35,489 nucleotides of DNA from Rikenellaceae bacterium (lineage in GTDB: Bacteria; Bacteroidota; Bacteroidia; Bacteroidales; UBA932): positions 1 through 35,489 of the forward strand of contig JALFGP010000075.1 in NCBI GenBank assembly GCA_022777205.1. The letters run 5' to 3'. Within the stretch, counting starts at the first letter, position 1. Every line of letters starts with the position of its first letter. Positions 1 through 12,985 of this stretch are shown here, piece after piece. The notes under the pieces were generated by a model. That model did no database searches. It saw only the letters and a list, made by a program, of their open reading frames with translations, and was not told where the DNA came from. The translations under genes and the position numbers were made by a program.

Positions 1-11
1 CGGACCTTCAT
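1..11 (-). CDS. Start of a truncated minus-strand gene, product unknown
   Basis: Only the first three to four codons (M-K-V-) lie inside the window, so no product can be named. The start is inferred from an ATG read leftwards at 11-9. A good Shine-Dalgarno-like AGGAGAG sits about 6 bases upstream of it, which is unusual for this phylum, where ribosome binding sites are often weak. An exact Bacteroidota promoter on the same strand at 165-195 would give a leader of about 150 nt. That leader also holds a 27-codon reading frame and a hairpin. It could be that the gene starts elsewhere beyond the edge. Confidence 0.35.
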
Positions 12-64
12 CTTCTCTCCTGCCTCCCTCTCGGAAAACAGGCTAAAGAAACTGACGCTCTCGT

Positions 65-148
65 TTATTTTGTTCTTGGTACTTGCTTCTTGTACACCCT
101 CCAACTCTCGTTGGAGGTCTTCTTCTCAGTCTTTTCAATGAACTCCAT
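65..148 (-). CDS. Possible 27-codon leader ORF
   Basis: This short frame, ATG at 148 to TAA at 65, begins about 12-15 bases after the expected transcription start of the promoter at 165-195. It encodes 27 mostly charged residues (MEFIEKTEKKTSNESW...) with seven lysines, no signal peptide and no membrane segment. I do not recognise it. It sits inside the leader of the gene that starts at position 11, so it may be a leader peptide, a small protein, or chance. A hairpin (98-117) lies within it. Confidence is low because nothing but position supports translation. Confidence 0.2.
   Translation of the reverse strand: MEFIEKTEKKTSNESWRVYKKQVPRTK
98..117 (-). promoter_or_regulatory. Hairpin in the minus-strand leader
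   Basis: CCTCCAAC at 98-105 pairs perfectly with GTTGGAGG at 110-117 around a 4-nt loop. Read on the minus strand it lies within the 150-nt leader between the promoter at 165-195 and the start codon at 11. No U-run follows, so it is not a plain intrinsic terminator. One arm contains GGAGG, which the stem would hide. A role in leader control is inference. Confidence 0.35.
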
Positions 149-164
149 TTTCTCAAATGGGCTG

Positions 165-195
165 CAAAGATACGGACATTTTTTGAATCTCCAAA
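165..195 (-). promoter_or_regulatory. Bacteroidota-type promoter, minus strand
   Basis: On the minus strand, TTTG (-33 element, 195-192) is followed after exactly 19 bases by TATCTTTG (-7 element, 172-165). This matches the housekeeping sigma consensus TTTG-N19-TAnnTTTG known from Bacteroides. It points left towards the truncated gene at position 11 and lies back to back with the chrA promoter. Confidence 0.7.
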
Positions 196-225
196 TATTT
201 TCGGGATTTTTTGTCAAAAAATTTC

Positions 226-233
226 TAATTTTG
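226..233 (+). promoter_or_regulatory. Probable -7 element for the chrA operon
   Basis: TAATTTTG fits the TAnnTTTG -7 consensus and ends 21 bases before the chrA ATG at 255. There is no TTTG at the standard 19-base spacing; instead a T-run ending in G (207-213) lies 12 bases upstream. The short distance implies a leader of only about 15 nt. Confidence 0.5.
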
Positions 234-254
234 CACTCCCAAAGCGTAATAGTA

Positions 255-839
255 ATGGAACAACAACCTGAATCGACTCGAAATGAGGCTTCGTTGCTTC
301 AACTGTTCGGAGTATTCGCAAAAATAGGCGCATTCACCATAGGTGGTGGATATGCTATGATCTCCCTCATACAGAATGAAATAGTAAACCGCAAATGGCT
401 GACGGAAGATGAATTCACCGAACTCATCACCCTTGCCCAGACTGCTCCCGGACTCATAGCCGTCAATATGTCCATATTCACCGGTTTCCGTCTCAGGGGT
501 GTCAAAGGAAGCGTTGTCGCCACCATAGGCAGCACACTTCCCCCTTTCCTGATAATTCTTGCCATAGCGATGCTGTTCAGCAATTTTCAGGACAATCCCG
601 TCGTGCTACGCGTCTTCAAGGGCATACGTCCGGTCGTGGTTGCACTGATTCTCGTCCCTATGATAAATATGGTCCGCAAAAGCGACGACCGCTGGTGGAA
701 GTGGCTGCTCACTGCCGTTGCACTGTGTTCGGTAAGTTTCCTGAATGTGAATCCAGTGTTCGTAATCGTGGCCGTAATCGTGGTTTTCCTCGTCGTGTCA
801 CTTATCAATGACAAAAAGTTCAAAAAGACAGTCCTATGA
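255..839 (+). CDS. Chromate transporter, N-terminal-type half (ChrA family)
   Basis: This 194-residue membrane protein is one of a pair of half-size ChrA (CHR superfamily) proteins. Family members export chromate by proton-coupled transport, though the natural substrate in anaerobes is unclear. The signature IGAFTIGGGYAM is at residues 24-35 and QTAPG at 62-66, followed by several hydrophobic segments. I chose ATG 255 rather than the upstream ATG at 90. The upstream stretch would add 55 residues unlike the family, it overlaps the promoter region, and 255 lies just behind the -7 element. The stop overlaps the start of the second half by 4 bases (ATGA), implying translational coupling. Full-length ChrA proteins fuse the two halves; here they are separate, as in the known short-chain paired form. 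Confidence 0.88.
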   Translation: MEQQPESTRNEASLLQLFGVFAKIGAFTIGGGYAMISLIQNEIVNRKWLTEDEFTELITLAQTAPGLIAVNMSIFTGFRLRGVKGSVVATIGSTLPPFLIILAIAMLFSNFQDNPVVLRVFKGIRPVVVALILVPMINMVRKSDDRWWKWLLTAVALCSVSFLNVNPVFVIVAVIVVFLVVSLINDKKFKKTVL

Positions 840-1384
840 TATTTCTCGAACTTTTCTACACCTTCTTTATCATAGGTGCCTTCACGATAGGCGGTGGATA
901 TGCAATGCTGCCGCTCATACAAGACCAGGTTGTGAACACCCACGCCTGGATAAGCGCACAGGAATTCACCGACATCATAGCCATTTCCCAAATGACTCCG
1001 GGACCAATCGGCATCAACTCTGCCACATACATCGGCTACACGGTTCTCAGCAACAGCGGCGCCTCCCAATTCCTTTGCGTCCTCGGCTCATTCACTGCCA
1101 CGGCTGCCGTCGTTCTCCCCTCCTTCCTGATTGTGCTGGGAATGTGCTTCGCCTTGAAGAAGTTCAGCGAAAGCACTATATATAAAGGTATAATGGACGG
1201 GCTCAAGCCAACGGTTGCCGGACTCATAGGAGCGGCTGCGGTAATGCTCATCAACACAGAAAACTTCCCCGACTGGAAATCCTGGTTGCTCTTCGGCACC
1301 GCATTCCTCGTCCATTTTTTCACAAAAATCAATGTTATTTTGATAATCATAGCGGCCGGAATTATAGGTTATTTCATTTATTGA
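836..1384 (+). CDS. Chromate transporter, second half (ChrA family)
   Basis: A 182-residue membrane protein homologous to its upstream neighbour. The same signature IGAFTIGGGYAM appears at residues 13-24 and QMTPGPIGIN at 52-61, followed by hydrophobic segments ending in a hydrophobic tail. The two half proteins probably insert with opposite topology and act as a heterodimer, as described for paired short ChrA proteins; that is inferred from the family. The start codon overlaps the stop of the first gene. The stop lies 3 bases before the next transporter gene, so all three genes are likely one transcript. Confidence 0.88.
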   Translation: MIFLELFYTFFIIGAFTIGGGYAMLPLIQDQVVNTHAWISAQEFTDIIAISQMTPGPIGINSATYIGYTVLSNSGASQFLCVLGSFTATAAVVLPSFLIVLGMCFALKKFSESTIYKGIMDGLKPTVAGLIGAAAVMLINTENFPDWKSWLLFGTAFLVHFFTKINVILIIIAAGIIGYFIY

Positions 1385-1387
1385 ATT

Positions 1388-3079
1388 ATGGAATGGTTCA
1401 TTGACCTGTTCACGAAACAGACTTTCATACAGGCAATCATAGTGCTTTCTCTCATCTGCGCAGTGGGTCTGGCCTGCAACAAAATAAAATTCAAGGGCGT
1501 ATCGCTTGGAGTGACTTTCGTCTTTTTCGCAGGTATTGTCGCAGGGCATTTCGGACTCGAAATCGACCCGCAGATGCTGCTGTTTGCCCAGAATTTCGGA
1601 CTCATACTCTTTGTCTATTCCCTGGGACTGCAAGTCGGTCCGAGCTTCTTCCCTTCCTTGAAAAAAGGAGGGCTGAAATTGAACCTGCTTTCCTTCACAG
1701 TCCTGTTTCTGGGCACATTGATGGCCGTGGGAGCATATTTGCTGACAGGAATATCATTTCCCATCTCAATGGGACTCCTGTCCGGTGCCGTGACCAATAC
1801 TCCTATGCTCGGTGCAGCACAACAGGCGCTGATGGACATACATCCGGATGCCCTAGAAACTTCAAATGAAATGGCTATGGCCTGTGCTGTGGGCTATCCC
1901 TTTGGTGTAATAGGGGTCATACTATGCGTGGTAATCCTAAGGTCAGTATTCCAGAAAAAGGAAGCCCGGAAAGAGACCCACGACAATCCAACATTCGTGG
2001 CAGAATTTGAAATCAGCAATCCGGCTATATTCGGAAAGTCGATAAAAGAAATAATGAAGGATGTGAAGTTCCACCTTGTCGTATCAAGGGTATGGAAATA
2101 TTCGGTCAGGGACGAGCAATCCCCTATGGGCATCGTCATCATTCCCAACGGGGATACGGTGCTGGAAGAGGGGGAACACGTGCTGGTGCTGTGCAAGGAA
2201 GCGGAAAAGGGGATGGCCGAGAAACTTTTCGGCCGCGCGGTAAAGAAGGACTGGAACAAGAAAGACATTGACTGGAATGTGATTGACGGACAGCTTGTTT
2301 CCAGACACGTACTGGTGACTAAGGACAAAGTGAACGGAGCAAAACTTGGCGACCTTCATCTGCGCAACAGCTACGGCATAAATATTACGAGAGTGAATCG
2401 TGCCGGTATAGATATCCTCCCTTCAAGCAATCTCCGTCTTCAGATGGGCGACAAACTCACTATTGTGGGGCAGTCCAAGGCTATAGACAATGTGGCCCAA
2501 GTGCTTGGAAACCAGGAAAAAGAACTTCGCAATCCGAATTTGTTTTCCATTTTCGCGGGCATAATCTTCGGGCTCATACTCGGGAGCATTCCTCTGATGA
2601 TTCCCGGAATGAGTGCCCCGATTAAACTTGGCATTGCAGGCGGCCCCATAATCATAGGCATACTTATGGGAGCATTCGGACCACGCCTTCACATCGCCAC
2701 CTACACCACCCACAGCGCCAATCTGATGCTTCGCCAACTGGGTATTACCATCTATCTGGCCGGGCTCGGGCTCAGTGCAGGTCCGGGATTCTTTGAGAAA
2801 GTTATGCGTCCCGAAGGTCTGGTGTGGATTGGAGTGAGCCTGGCCCTGGTACTGATACCGGTTCTCATAGTGGGATTCATCGCAGGCCGCCTGTGCAAGG
2901 TGGACTACAGTTCCAATGTTGGTATGCTCTGCGGAATTATGGCCAACCCCATAGCCCTGAACTATGCGTTAAGCACTGTGGACGACGATGAACCATCCGT
3001 TGCCTATGCCACTGTCTATCCCGCGGGCATTTTCCTCAGGGTCATCTCTGCCCAGCTGCTTATTCTGCTTCTGTGTTGA
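1388..3079 (+). CDS. AspT/YidE-type transporter with two RCK_C (TrkA-C) domains
   Basis: A 563-residue transporter of the aspartate:alanine exchanger family (YidE/YbjL duplication type). The N-terminal membrane half spans about residues 12-185, with GLQVGPSFF at 80-88 and GAVTNTPMLGAA at 133-144. Two soluble TrkA-C-like domains follow (about 200-375). A second membrane half repeats the first, including GLSAGPGFF, and ends with MANPIALNYA. Length is normal for the family. The start codon is 3 bases after the second chrA half, so it is probably co-transcribed. The substrate cannot be told from sequence: AspT exchanges aspartate and alanine, but most Bacteroidota relatives are uncharacterised. 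The RCK_C domains suggest gating by a small ligand. Confidence 0.88.
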   Translation: MEWFIDLFTKQTFIQAIIVLSLICAVGLACNKIKFKGVSLGVTFVFFAGIVAGHFGLEIDPQMLLFAQNFGLILFVYSLGLQVGPSFFPSLKKGGLKLNLLSFTVLFLGTLMAVGAYLLTGISFPISMGLLSGAVTNTPMLGAAQQALMDIHPDALETSNEMAMACAVGYPFGVIGVILCVVILRSVFQKKEARKETHDNPTFVAEFEISNPAIFGKSIKEIMKDVKFHLVVSRVWKYSVRDEQSPMGIVIIPNGDTVLEEGEHVLVLCKEAEKGMAEKLFGRAVKKDWNKKDIDWNVIDGQLVSRHVLVTKDKVNGAKLGDLHLRNSYGINITRVNRAGIDILPSSNLRLQMGDKLTIVGQSKAIDNVAQVLGNQEKELRNPNLFSIFAGIIFGLILGSIPLMIPGMSAPIKLGIAGGPIIIGILMGAFGPRLHIATYTTHSANLMLRQLGITIYLAGLGLSAGPGFFEKVMRPEGLVWIGVSLALVLIPVLIVGFIAGRLCKVDYSSNVGMLCGIMANPIALNYALSTVDDDEPSVAYATVYPAGIFLRVISAQLLILLLC

Positions 3080-3132
3080 CGGGGCACCCGGTTTCTGCAG
3101 CAACCATCTCAAAAGCGTCCAAATTTTTTCAA

Positions 3133-3172
3133 AATAGCAACATATTGTTGCGAATAGCAATAATTTGTTGCT
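3133..3172 (+). promoter_or_regulatory. Two tandem 20-bp palindromic repeats, probable operator
   Basis: Two copies of a 20-bp unit lie head to tail (3133-3152 and 3153-3172; 16 of 20 bases identical). Each contains a dyad. GCAACATATTGTTGC (3137-3151) is a perfect 6-3-6 palindrome, and GCAATAATTTGTTGC (3157-3171) has one mismatch. The spacing of two helical turns puts both sites on the same DNA face. They end 23 bases before a candidate -7 element and 52 bases before the XRE-family gene, which suggests autoregulation by that protein. The link to the neighbouring regulator is inference. Confidence 0.6.
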
Positions 3173-3194
3173 GTTTTTGCATTGTTTTCTGATA

Positions 3195-3218
3195 TAATTT
3201 TGTGCCGTAATATTTTTG
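3195..3218 (+). promoter_or_regulatory. Candidate -7 elements for the XRE regulator
   Basis: Two matches to TAnnTTTG occur: TAATTTTG at 3195-3202 and TATTTTTG at 3211-3218. Neither has a TTTG exactly 19 bases upstream. The second ends only 6 bases before the ATG at 3225, which would make the mRNA nearly leaderless. A short inverted repeat, GTGCC (3202-3206) and GGCAC (3218-3222), brackets the second element. Confidence 0.4.
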
Positions 3219-3224
3219 GCACTT

Positions 3225-3659
3225 ATGTATGACAATATAATTAAGGAGAATATACGTCGTTTCAGAAAAGCCAAAGGTTATACGCAGGCAGAGATGGCGG
3301 AAATACTGAATATTTCCGTGACTTATTACAGAAGCATAGAATCTGGCAATGCATCCCTGCTCAAACCGGTTATCGAAGATATTGCACTGGTATTTGAAGT
3401 GGAGGTTGAGGAACTCCTCAGAAATTGTATGCAGAAAAGCGATGAAGGCACACTGAGTCTGCGCGAGGAAAGTGCGTCTTATGTGCGAAACAGGAAATCT
3501 GAGGAGCAAAGAATGAGTGTTGAATTAGCTCAATACAGGCTGAAAGTACCACTTATGGAAGCCAGGATGCGTGAGCAGGAGAATCATATTGCAGACCTTC
3601 AAGGCGCAATAAGGATATTGAAAAGGGCCAAGGGATTTGACGATTCGGACAAAATTTGA
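3225..3659 (+). CDS. XRE-family HTH regulator with C-terminal coiled coil
   Basis: A 144-residue DNA-binding protein. Residues about 6-62 form an XRE/Cro-C1 helix-turn-helix domain (GYTQAEMAEILNIS, then SVTYYRSIESG for the recognition helix and following turn). Residues about 90-132 are rich in charged heptads and probably form a coiled coil for dimerisation. No ligand or protease domain is visible. I chose ATG 3225; a TTG three codons upstream is also in frame. Two palindromic repeats stand just upstream, consistent with autorepression. It is separated from the transporter operon by 145 bp and followed by a structured intergenic region, so its targets are not obvious. Function beyond DNA binding is unknown. 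Confidence 0.85.
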   Translation: MYDNIIKENIRRFRKAKGYTQAEMAEILNISVTYYRSIESGNASLLKPVIEDIALVFEVEVEELLRNCMQKSDEGTLSLREESASYVRNRKSEEQRMSVELAQYRLKVPLMEARMREQENHIADLQGAIRILKRAKGFDDSDKI

Positions 3660-3679
3660 AATCCCAAGGCCCGACAACA

Positions 3680-3694
3680 GTCAGCTCAGCTGAC
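3680..3694. repeat. Perfect palindrome downstream of the XRE gene
   Basis: GTCAGCTCAGCTGAC is a perfect 7-1-7 palindrome 21 bases after the XRE stop codon. It may be a transcript-end hairpin, although no T-run follows. Its inner part can alternatively pair with 3939-3947, which would close the candidate RNA. Confidence 0.45.
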
Positions 3695-3948
3695 CGAATG
3701 TGTAACCTATTTTGAAGAAACAACCTATCCACGATGGCACACCGCCACCGCGTAAGAGAGCACTGGCTTTACGAAAAGACAGCAGACAAAAAGTGAACTG
3801 CTTTCCGCAGGCAGGCGATTCGAGGTTCTGGACTACCCTGTGCACCTGACAGCGACGAAGCAGTTCACGTTGATGCGTGAACCCTCGACACCTGTCCCTT
3901 GCACATAGAATTGTCCAGATTCCGAACCGAGGAACAAGAGCTGAGCTC
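3680..3948. ncRNA. Candidate structured RNA of about 270 nt, class unknown
   Basis: The 312 bp between the XRE gene and the membrane-protein gene carry no credible gene but much complementarity. Outer arms AGCTCAGCT (3683-3691) and AGCTGAGCT (3939-3947) could close the whole region. An irregular long hairpin spans about 3822-3930: CTGGAC (3828-3833) with GTCCAG (3913-3918), TGTGCA (3839-3844) with TGCACA (3900-3905), GACAG (3848-3852) with CTGTC (3892-3896), and an apical stem GTTCACG/CGTGAAC (3863-3882). An 11-bp alternative pairs 3793-3803 with 3858-3868. A long interrupted stem resembles 6S RNA in outline. I do not see the conserved cores of RNase P RNA, tmRNA or SRP RNA on either strand. 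Strand is unresolved: a T-run follows on plus, and a near -7 TATTTTG precedes it on minus. Confidence 0.35.
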
Positions 3949-3971
3949 AAAATATGTTTTTATGAAGCAAG

Positions 3972-4709
3972 TCAGTCAGCCTTTTGGGTGGCATTCTCTC
4001 CTTGCTCCGAACTTATTTCATCATCAGTATCCAGCGTAAGGTCAGCTATGCCCTTGCGCTGTTTCTTCAAATCAAAATAGCCTATAACTGAAATGATTAG
4101 AGAACCGGCAAAGTCCAACATCAAATCCTCCATCGTATCCCTGAGGGCCTCGTGACCCTGCAGAGGTACGGAAGCGTCAAAGGTGCCACTGCTCGCCATA
4201 AACTGCTGGGAATTGAGTCCGAAAAGTCCGTCTGTGATGAACTCCAGAATTTCCCACAAAGCTCCCACCGCCATTGCAAAGCTGATTACCCACATAGAGA
4301 CAAAGATTGGGGAATAGCGGAATTTGTTGCCTTCAACACTGTTGAATGTGTTAATAATTACATATCCGAGAATCCCGAGCAACACACCTGACATCCCGTG
4401 CTCCATAGAATCCCACCAAGGTATGCGCCCGTAGAAATCGGCCACGTCACCAAGTATGAGACAACAGAAATTGAAAGCCACGAAAATGATTTCCATAAGT
4501 GCCGGAATCTTCACTCTCATTATCCTGTGGAGTATGTCTGGCACGAATATGAGAAATATCATCAGGGCCACCTCAAAGGTCTGAAATGCCAGACGGCTCT
4601 GCGTCGCATCGTCTTCCACTATGCACAGGGAAATAATACCCCCTGCAAACAATATTGCACATAATGACAATATAAGCTTGGAGAACTTTGTGAATTTTCG
4701 GAATTGCAT
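3972..4709 (-). CDS. DUF2238/YjdF-like membrane protein
   Basis: A 245-residue integral membrane protein with about six hydrophobic segments (near residues 11-30, 44-60, 70-87, 105-122, 137-152 and 198-213). Conserved polar motifs inside or next to membrane segments fit the DUF2238/YjdF group of unknown function: DSMEH at 100-104, WEILEFITDGLFG at 152-164 and DTMEDLMLDF at 191-200. I took ATG 4709 as the start because it is followed at once by a basic stretch and the first membrane segment. The longer frame starting at 4835 would run through the rpoC terminator. The C-terminus is hydrophilic and acidic. It follows rpoC on the same strand but behind a terminator, so it is probably transcribed separately. 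Biochemical role unknown. Confidence 0.75.
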   Translation of the reverse strand: MQFRKFTKFSKLILSLCAILFAGGIISLCIVEDDATQSRLAFQTFEVALMIFLIFVPDILHRIMRVKIPALMEIIFVAFNFCCLILGDVADFYGRIPWWDSMEHGMSGVLLGILGYVIINTFNSVEGNKFRYSPIFVSMWVISFAMAVGALWEILEFITDGLFGLNSQQFMASSGTFDASVPLQGHEALRDTMEDLMLDFAGSLIISVIGYFDLKKQRKGIADLTLDTDDEISSEQGENATQKAD

Positions 4710-4796
4710 AGCAGTTTCAACTTGATTTAGTCGCGAATATACGGAGTTTTTCAAAAATTGATAACCTTTTTCGCACAATTTCCGTATCGGGGCATT

Positions 4797-4832
4797 AAAA
4801 AAGGCCGATCCGAACAAATCCGGACCGGCCTT
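4797..4832 (-). terminator. Intrinsic terminator after rpoC
   Basis: On the minus strand AAGGCCGGTCCG and CGGATCGGCCTT form a strong GC-rich stem with one internal mismatch around the loop GATTTGTT, followed directly by a run of six T. It begins 19 bases after the rpoC stop and closes the tuf-rpoC super-operon. Confidence 0.85.
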
Positions 4833-4850
4833 CAATGTATCTGTTCAGGA

Positions 4851-9098
<4,248 letters not shown>

Positions 9099-9125
9099 AT
9101 TTCAAATGTTTCAAATTGTCTGTAA

Positions 9126-12100
9126 TTAATCCAGAGTTACCTTCAGACCAAGACCCCTGAGCTCGTGAAGAAGGACGTTGAGTGACTCAGGAATACCCGG
9201 AGTCGGCATCAGGTCGCCCTTGACGATTGCTTCATAAGTCTTGGAACGTCCGCTCACGTCATCTGACTTGACGGTAAGGATTTCCTGGAGAACATTGGAA
9301 GCACCGAATGCCTCGAGTGCCCACACCTCCATCTCTCCGAAACGCTGTCCTCCGAACTGTGCTTTACCGCCGAGAGGCTGCTGTGTGATGAGAGAGTAAG
9401 GACCGATGGACCTGGCGTGCATCTTGTCATCGACCATATGGCCGAGCTTGATCATATAGATGACTCCGACAGTCGCAGGCTGGTCGAACCAGTCTCCTGT
9501 ACCACCGTCCCTGAGGTAGGTCTTTCCATATCTCGGAAGGCCTGCCTTATCGGTGTACTCGCAAATTTCATCCAGTGAGGCACCGTCAAAAATCGGGGTG
9601 GAGAACTTGAGTCCGAGTTCCTCTCCTGCCCATCCGAGCACGGTCTCATAAATCTGACCGAGGTTCATACGGGAAGGCACACCGAGAGGGTTGAGGACTA
9701 TGTCCACAGGTGTACCGTCTGCAAGGAACGGCATATCCTCGTCACGTACAACCTTGGCAACAATACCCTTGTTACCGTGACGTCCTGCCATCTTGTCACC
9801 GACTCTGATCTTTCTCTTGCGGGCCACATAGACCTTCGCAACCTGGAGAACACCATTGGCGAGTTCATCACCGACCTTGATGCGGTCAATTTCCCTCTTG
9901 GCCTTTGCTGCCTCCTCCTTGTATGCGATGCAATAGTTGTTGATGAGTTCCCTTACAAGGACATTGGTATTCTTGTCTGTAGTCCACTTGCTGGTGTTGA
10001 CGTTCTCATAGTTGATATCCTTGAGAGAGGAAGCCTTGATGGTATCTCCCTTAGGGATAATCTCTTCGCCTTCAAGGTAGTTGATTCCGGCACTCTTCTT
10101 ACCCTCCACGAGCACGATGAGTTTGTCCAGGAATCTGGACCTGAGAGCCTCAGCCTTCACATTGAACTCTTCCTCAGCCTTTTCACAGCGAACCTTCATC
10201 TCAGCCTTGGCTGTCTTCTTGTTCGCATCCTTTCCGGCCTTGGAATAAAGGGCGGTCTTGATGATGGTACCGTCAAGAGAAGGATTTGCCTTGAGAGAAG
10301 CATCTTTTACGTCACCGGCTTTGTCGCCGAAGATGGCGCGGAGAAGTTTCTCCTCAGGAGAAGGATCACTCTCTCCCTTAGGGGTAATCTTACCTATCAT
10401 TATGTCGCCCGGCTCAATATGCGCACCGACACGGATGATACCGTTTTCGTCGAGGTTGCGTGTTGCATCCTCGCTCACGTTAGGAATGTCGGAAGTAAGT
10501 TCCTCCATACCGCGCTTGGTGTCGCGCACCTCAGTGAGGTATTCCTCCACGTGGATGGAAGTGAGGATATCCCAGCGGATCATTCTCTCTGAGAGCACGA
10601 TAGCATCCTCATAGTTGTAACCCTTCCAAGGCATGAACGCCACTTTGAGGTTACGTCCGAGTGCAAGCTCGCCATTCTGGGTGGCATAACCCTCTGTGAG
10701 AACCTGTCCTTTCTCCACCTTATCGCCCTTGCGGACAACCGGTTTGAGGAGAATGGTAGTGCTCTGGTTGGTCCTGCGGTAAATAGGAAGCTGATAAACT
10801 GTGATATCGTCAGTGAAACTTACGAATCTCTCATCGTCAGTCCTGTCATACTTCACATGGATTTCATTCGCATCCACATAGACCACCTCGCCGGTTCTTT
10901 CAGCAACAACCTGGGTCCTTGAATCAAGGCAGACTCTTTCCTCCAGACCTGTACCCACGATAGGAGCCTCAGGGCTGAGAAGCGGAACTGCCTGTCTCAT
11001 CATGTTCGCACCCATCAATGCACGGTGGGCATCGTCGTGCTCAAGGAAAGGAATGAGGGAAGCCGCAACGGAAGCAATCTGGTTAGGAGCCACATCCATA
11101 TAGTTTACCTCATCCTTGGTCACGAGAGGGAAATCGGCACCGAGACGGCAAAGAACCCTGTCTTCAAGGATATTGCCATCTTCATCCATATTCACCTTTG
11201 CGAGTGAAACCATCTCGTCCTCTTCCTCCTCCGCACTCATATACTGCCATCCTGCACTGCTGAGGTCAACTTTTCCGTTCTCCACCTTGCGGTAAGGAGT
11301 CTCGATGAAACCGAGGTTGTTGATGCGGGCATAGACGCAGAGTGATGAAATAAGTCCGATGTTAGGACCTTCCGGAGTCTCGATAGGGCAAAGACGGCCA
11401 TAGTGTGTGTAGTGCACGTCTCGCACCTCAAATCCCGCTCTGTCACGGGAAAGACCGCCAGGACCGAGAGCTGAAAGACGACGCTTGTGGGTCATCTCAG
11501 ACAACGGGTTGGTCTGGTCCATAAACTGTGAGAGCTGGCTTGTTCCGAAGAAGGAATTTATAACTGAAGAAAGGGTCTTCGAGTTTATCAGATCGGTTGG
11601 TGCAAACTGCTCACTGTCGCGCACGTTCATCCTTTCACGGATGGTGCGGGCCATTCTTGAGAGACCCACATTGAACTGGTTGGCGAGCTGCTCGCCTACA
11701 GTCCTCACGCGACGGTTGCTCAAGTGGTCTATATCGTCAACTGTAGCCTTGGAATTGATGAGCTGGATGAGATACTTTATGATCTCGATGATGTCGGTGT
11801 TGGTGAGCACTCTGACATTGTCATCAATAGAAAGGTTAAGCTTCTTGTTGAGGCGGTAACGTCCCACGTCTCCGAGGTCATACCTCTTGTCGGAGAAGAA
11901 AAGTTTGTCTATTACGTCCCTTGCGGTTGCCTCATCAGGTGGTTCCGAATTTCTGAGCTGTTTATATATATATGTAACAGCCTCAGTCATCGTATTGGTA
12001 GGGTCTTTCTGAAGAGTATTATAGATTATTGCATACTCATTGACATTTGCATCTTCCTTCTGCAGGAGGATGGTCTTGACTTCGGTGTCAGAAAGTTTTT

Positions 12101-12947
12101 CTATCGTATCAGGTCCGAGAATCTCCCCGCGTTCAACTATCGCAGTTGTTCTTTCAATCGGAATCACCTCTCCGGTATCCTCATCCACGAAGTCCTCCGA
12201 CCAAGTCTTCAGGACTTTGGCCGCAAGTTTTCTACCCTGGAACTTCTCGAGGTTCTCAGGTGTAGCCTCCACTTCGTCTGCAAGACCGAAAATGTCGATG
12301 ATGTCCTTATCGCCATTGAAACCGATGGCACGGAGCAGGGTGGTTACAGGAAGTTTCTTCTTACGGTCGATGTAGGCATACATCACATTGTTGATGTCCG
12401 TAGTGAACTCGATCCAGGAACCTTTGAACGGGATGATTCTGGCAGAATAGAGTTTCGTTCCGTTTGGATGAATGCTTGAGCCGAAGAATACGCCTGGAGA
12501 ACGATGCAGCTGAGAAACGATGATACGCTCAGAACCGTTGATTACGAACGTACCAGCCGGGGTCATATACGGGATATTGCCCAGGTACACATCCTGCACC
12601 TTGGTGTCGAAATCCTCGTGCTCCGGGTCGCTGCAAGAAAGGCGGAGTTTTGCCTTCAAAGGAACTTCAAAAGTCTTTCCTCTCTCCAGACATTCCTCGA
12701 TGGAATACTGTGGAGGATCGATGAAGTAGTCAATGAACTCAAGCTTATAGTTGTTGCGCGTATCCTCAATCGGGAAGATTTCCTGGAAAACCTGGTAAAG
12801 TCCCTCGTTCTTCCTGTTCTCAGGAGTGGTCTCAAGCTGGAAAAAGTCCTTGAAGGACTTGAGCTGTACCTCGAGGAGATCCGGATATTCCAGAAGAATC
12901 TTTGACGTTGCGAAGGAAATGCGCTGATTTTTAGTCTTTTGTGACAT
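9126..12947 (-). CDS. rpoB: RNA polymerase beta subunit
   Basis: The 1273-residue beta subunit of RNA polymerase, normal length for Bacteroidota. The rifampicin-binding region is present in its sensitive form: [13 protein letters not shown] and [14 protein letters not shown] keep the residues equivalent to E. coli H526 and S531. GRHGNKGIV and the C-terminal clamp segment ([12 protein letters not shown]) are conserved. The ATG at 12947 gives the usual N-terminus. It lies 106 bp after rplL; that gap holds two hairpins, one with a U-run, which probably tune polymerase expression relative to L7/L12. rpoC follows after 27 bp. Confidence 0.98.
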   Translation of the reverse strand: MSQKTKNQRISFATSKILLEYPDLLEVQLKSFKDFFQLETTPENRKNEGLYQVFQEIFPIEDTRNNYKLEFIDYFIDPPQYSIEECLERGKTFEVPLKAKLRLSCSDPEHEDFDTKVQDVYLGNIPYMTPAGTFVINGSERIIVSQLHRSPGVFFGSSIHPNGTKLYSARIIPFKGSWIEFTTDINNVMYAYIDRKKKLPVTTLLRAIGFNGDKDIIDIFGLADEVEATPENLEKFQGRKLAAKVLKTWSEDFVDEDTGEVIPIERTTAIVERGEILGPDTIEKLSDTEVKTILLQKEDANVNEYAIIYNTLQKDPTNTMTEAVTYIYKQLRNSEPPDEATARDVIDKLFFSDKRYDLGDVGRYRLNKKLNLSIDDNVRVLTNTDIIEIIKYLIQLINSKATVDDIDHLSNRRVRTVGEQLANQFNVGLSRMARTIRERMNVRDSEQFAPTDLINSKTLSSVINSFFGTSQLSQFMDQTNPLSEMTHKRRLSALGPGGLSRDRAGFEVRDVHYTHYGRLCPIETPEGPNIGLISSLCVYARINNLGFIETPYRKVENGKVDLSSAGWQYMSAEEEEDEMVSLAKVNMDEDGNILEDRVLCRLGADFPLVTKDEVNYMDVAPNQIASVAASLIPFLEHDDAHRALMGANMMRQAVPLLSPEAPIVGTGLEERVCLDSRTQVVAERTGEVVYVDANEIHVKYDRTDDERFVSFTDDITVYQLPIYRRTNQSTTILLKPVVRKGDKVEKGQVLTEGYATQNGELALGRNLKVAFMPWKGYNYEDAIVLSERMIRWDILTSIHVEEYLTEVRDTKRGMEELTSDIPNVSEDATRNLDENGIIRVGAHIEPGDIMIGKITPKGESDPSPEEKLLRAIFGDKAGDVKDASLKANPSLDGTIIKTALYSKAGKDANKKTAKAEMKVRCEKAEEEFNVKAEALRSRFLDKLIVLVEGKKSAGINYLEGEEIIPKGDTIKASSLKDINYENVNTSKWTTDKNTNVLVRELINNYCIAYKEEAAKAKREIDRIKVGDELANGVLQVAKVYVARKRKIRVGDKMAGRHGNKGIVAKVVRDEDMPFLADGTPVDIVLNPLGVPSRMNLGQIYETVLGWAGEELGLKFSTPIFDGASLDEICEYTDKAGLPRYGKTYLRDGGTGDWFDQPATVGVIYMIKLGHMVDDKMHARSIGPYSLITQQPLGGKAQFGGQRFGEMEVWALEAFGASNVLQEILTVKSDDVSGRSKTYEAIVKGDLMPTPGIPESLNVLLHELRGLGLKVTLD

Positions 12948-12985
12948 CTTCTGCCCTCTATGATATAATTAAAACATAAATACGA

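Noticed and set aside
255..1384. A frameshifted single ChrA gene
   Set aside because: Each half has its own start, full motif set and normal half-length, and they overlap by an ATGA. This is the known paired short-chain arrangement, not a broken gene.
3681..3950. An 89-codon minus-strand frame in the structured intergenic region
   Set aside because: It has no recognisable domain and uneven composition, and the region is better explained by RNA pairing.
3660..3971. RNase P RNA, tmRNA or SRP RNA in the structured gap
   Set aside because: I searched both strands by eye for the AGGAAAGTCC core and the ACAGAA segment of RNase P RNA, for the tRNA-like end and tag frame of tmRNA, and for the GGAAGGAAGCAG-type SRP core, and found none.
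9777..12905. Long antisense frames opposite rpoB (for example 9777-10592 and 11724-12479)
   Set aside because: rpoB is intact and highly conserved on the other strand; the antisense peptides match nothing I recognise and lack start signals.
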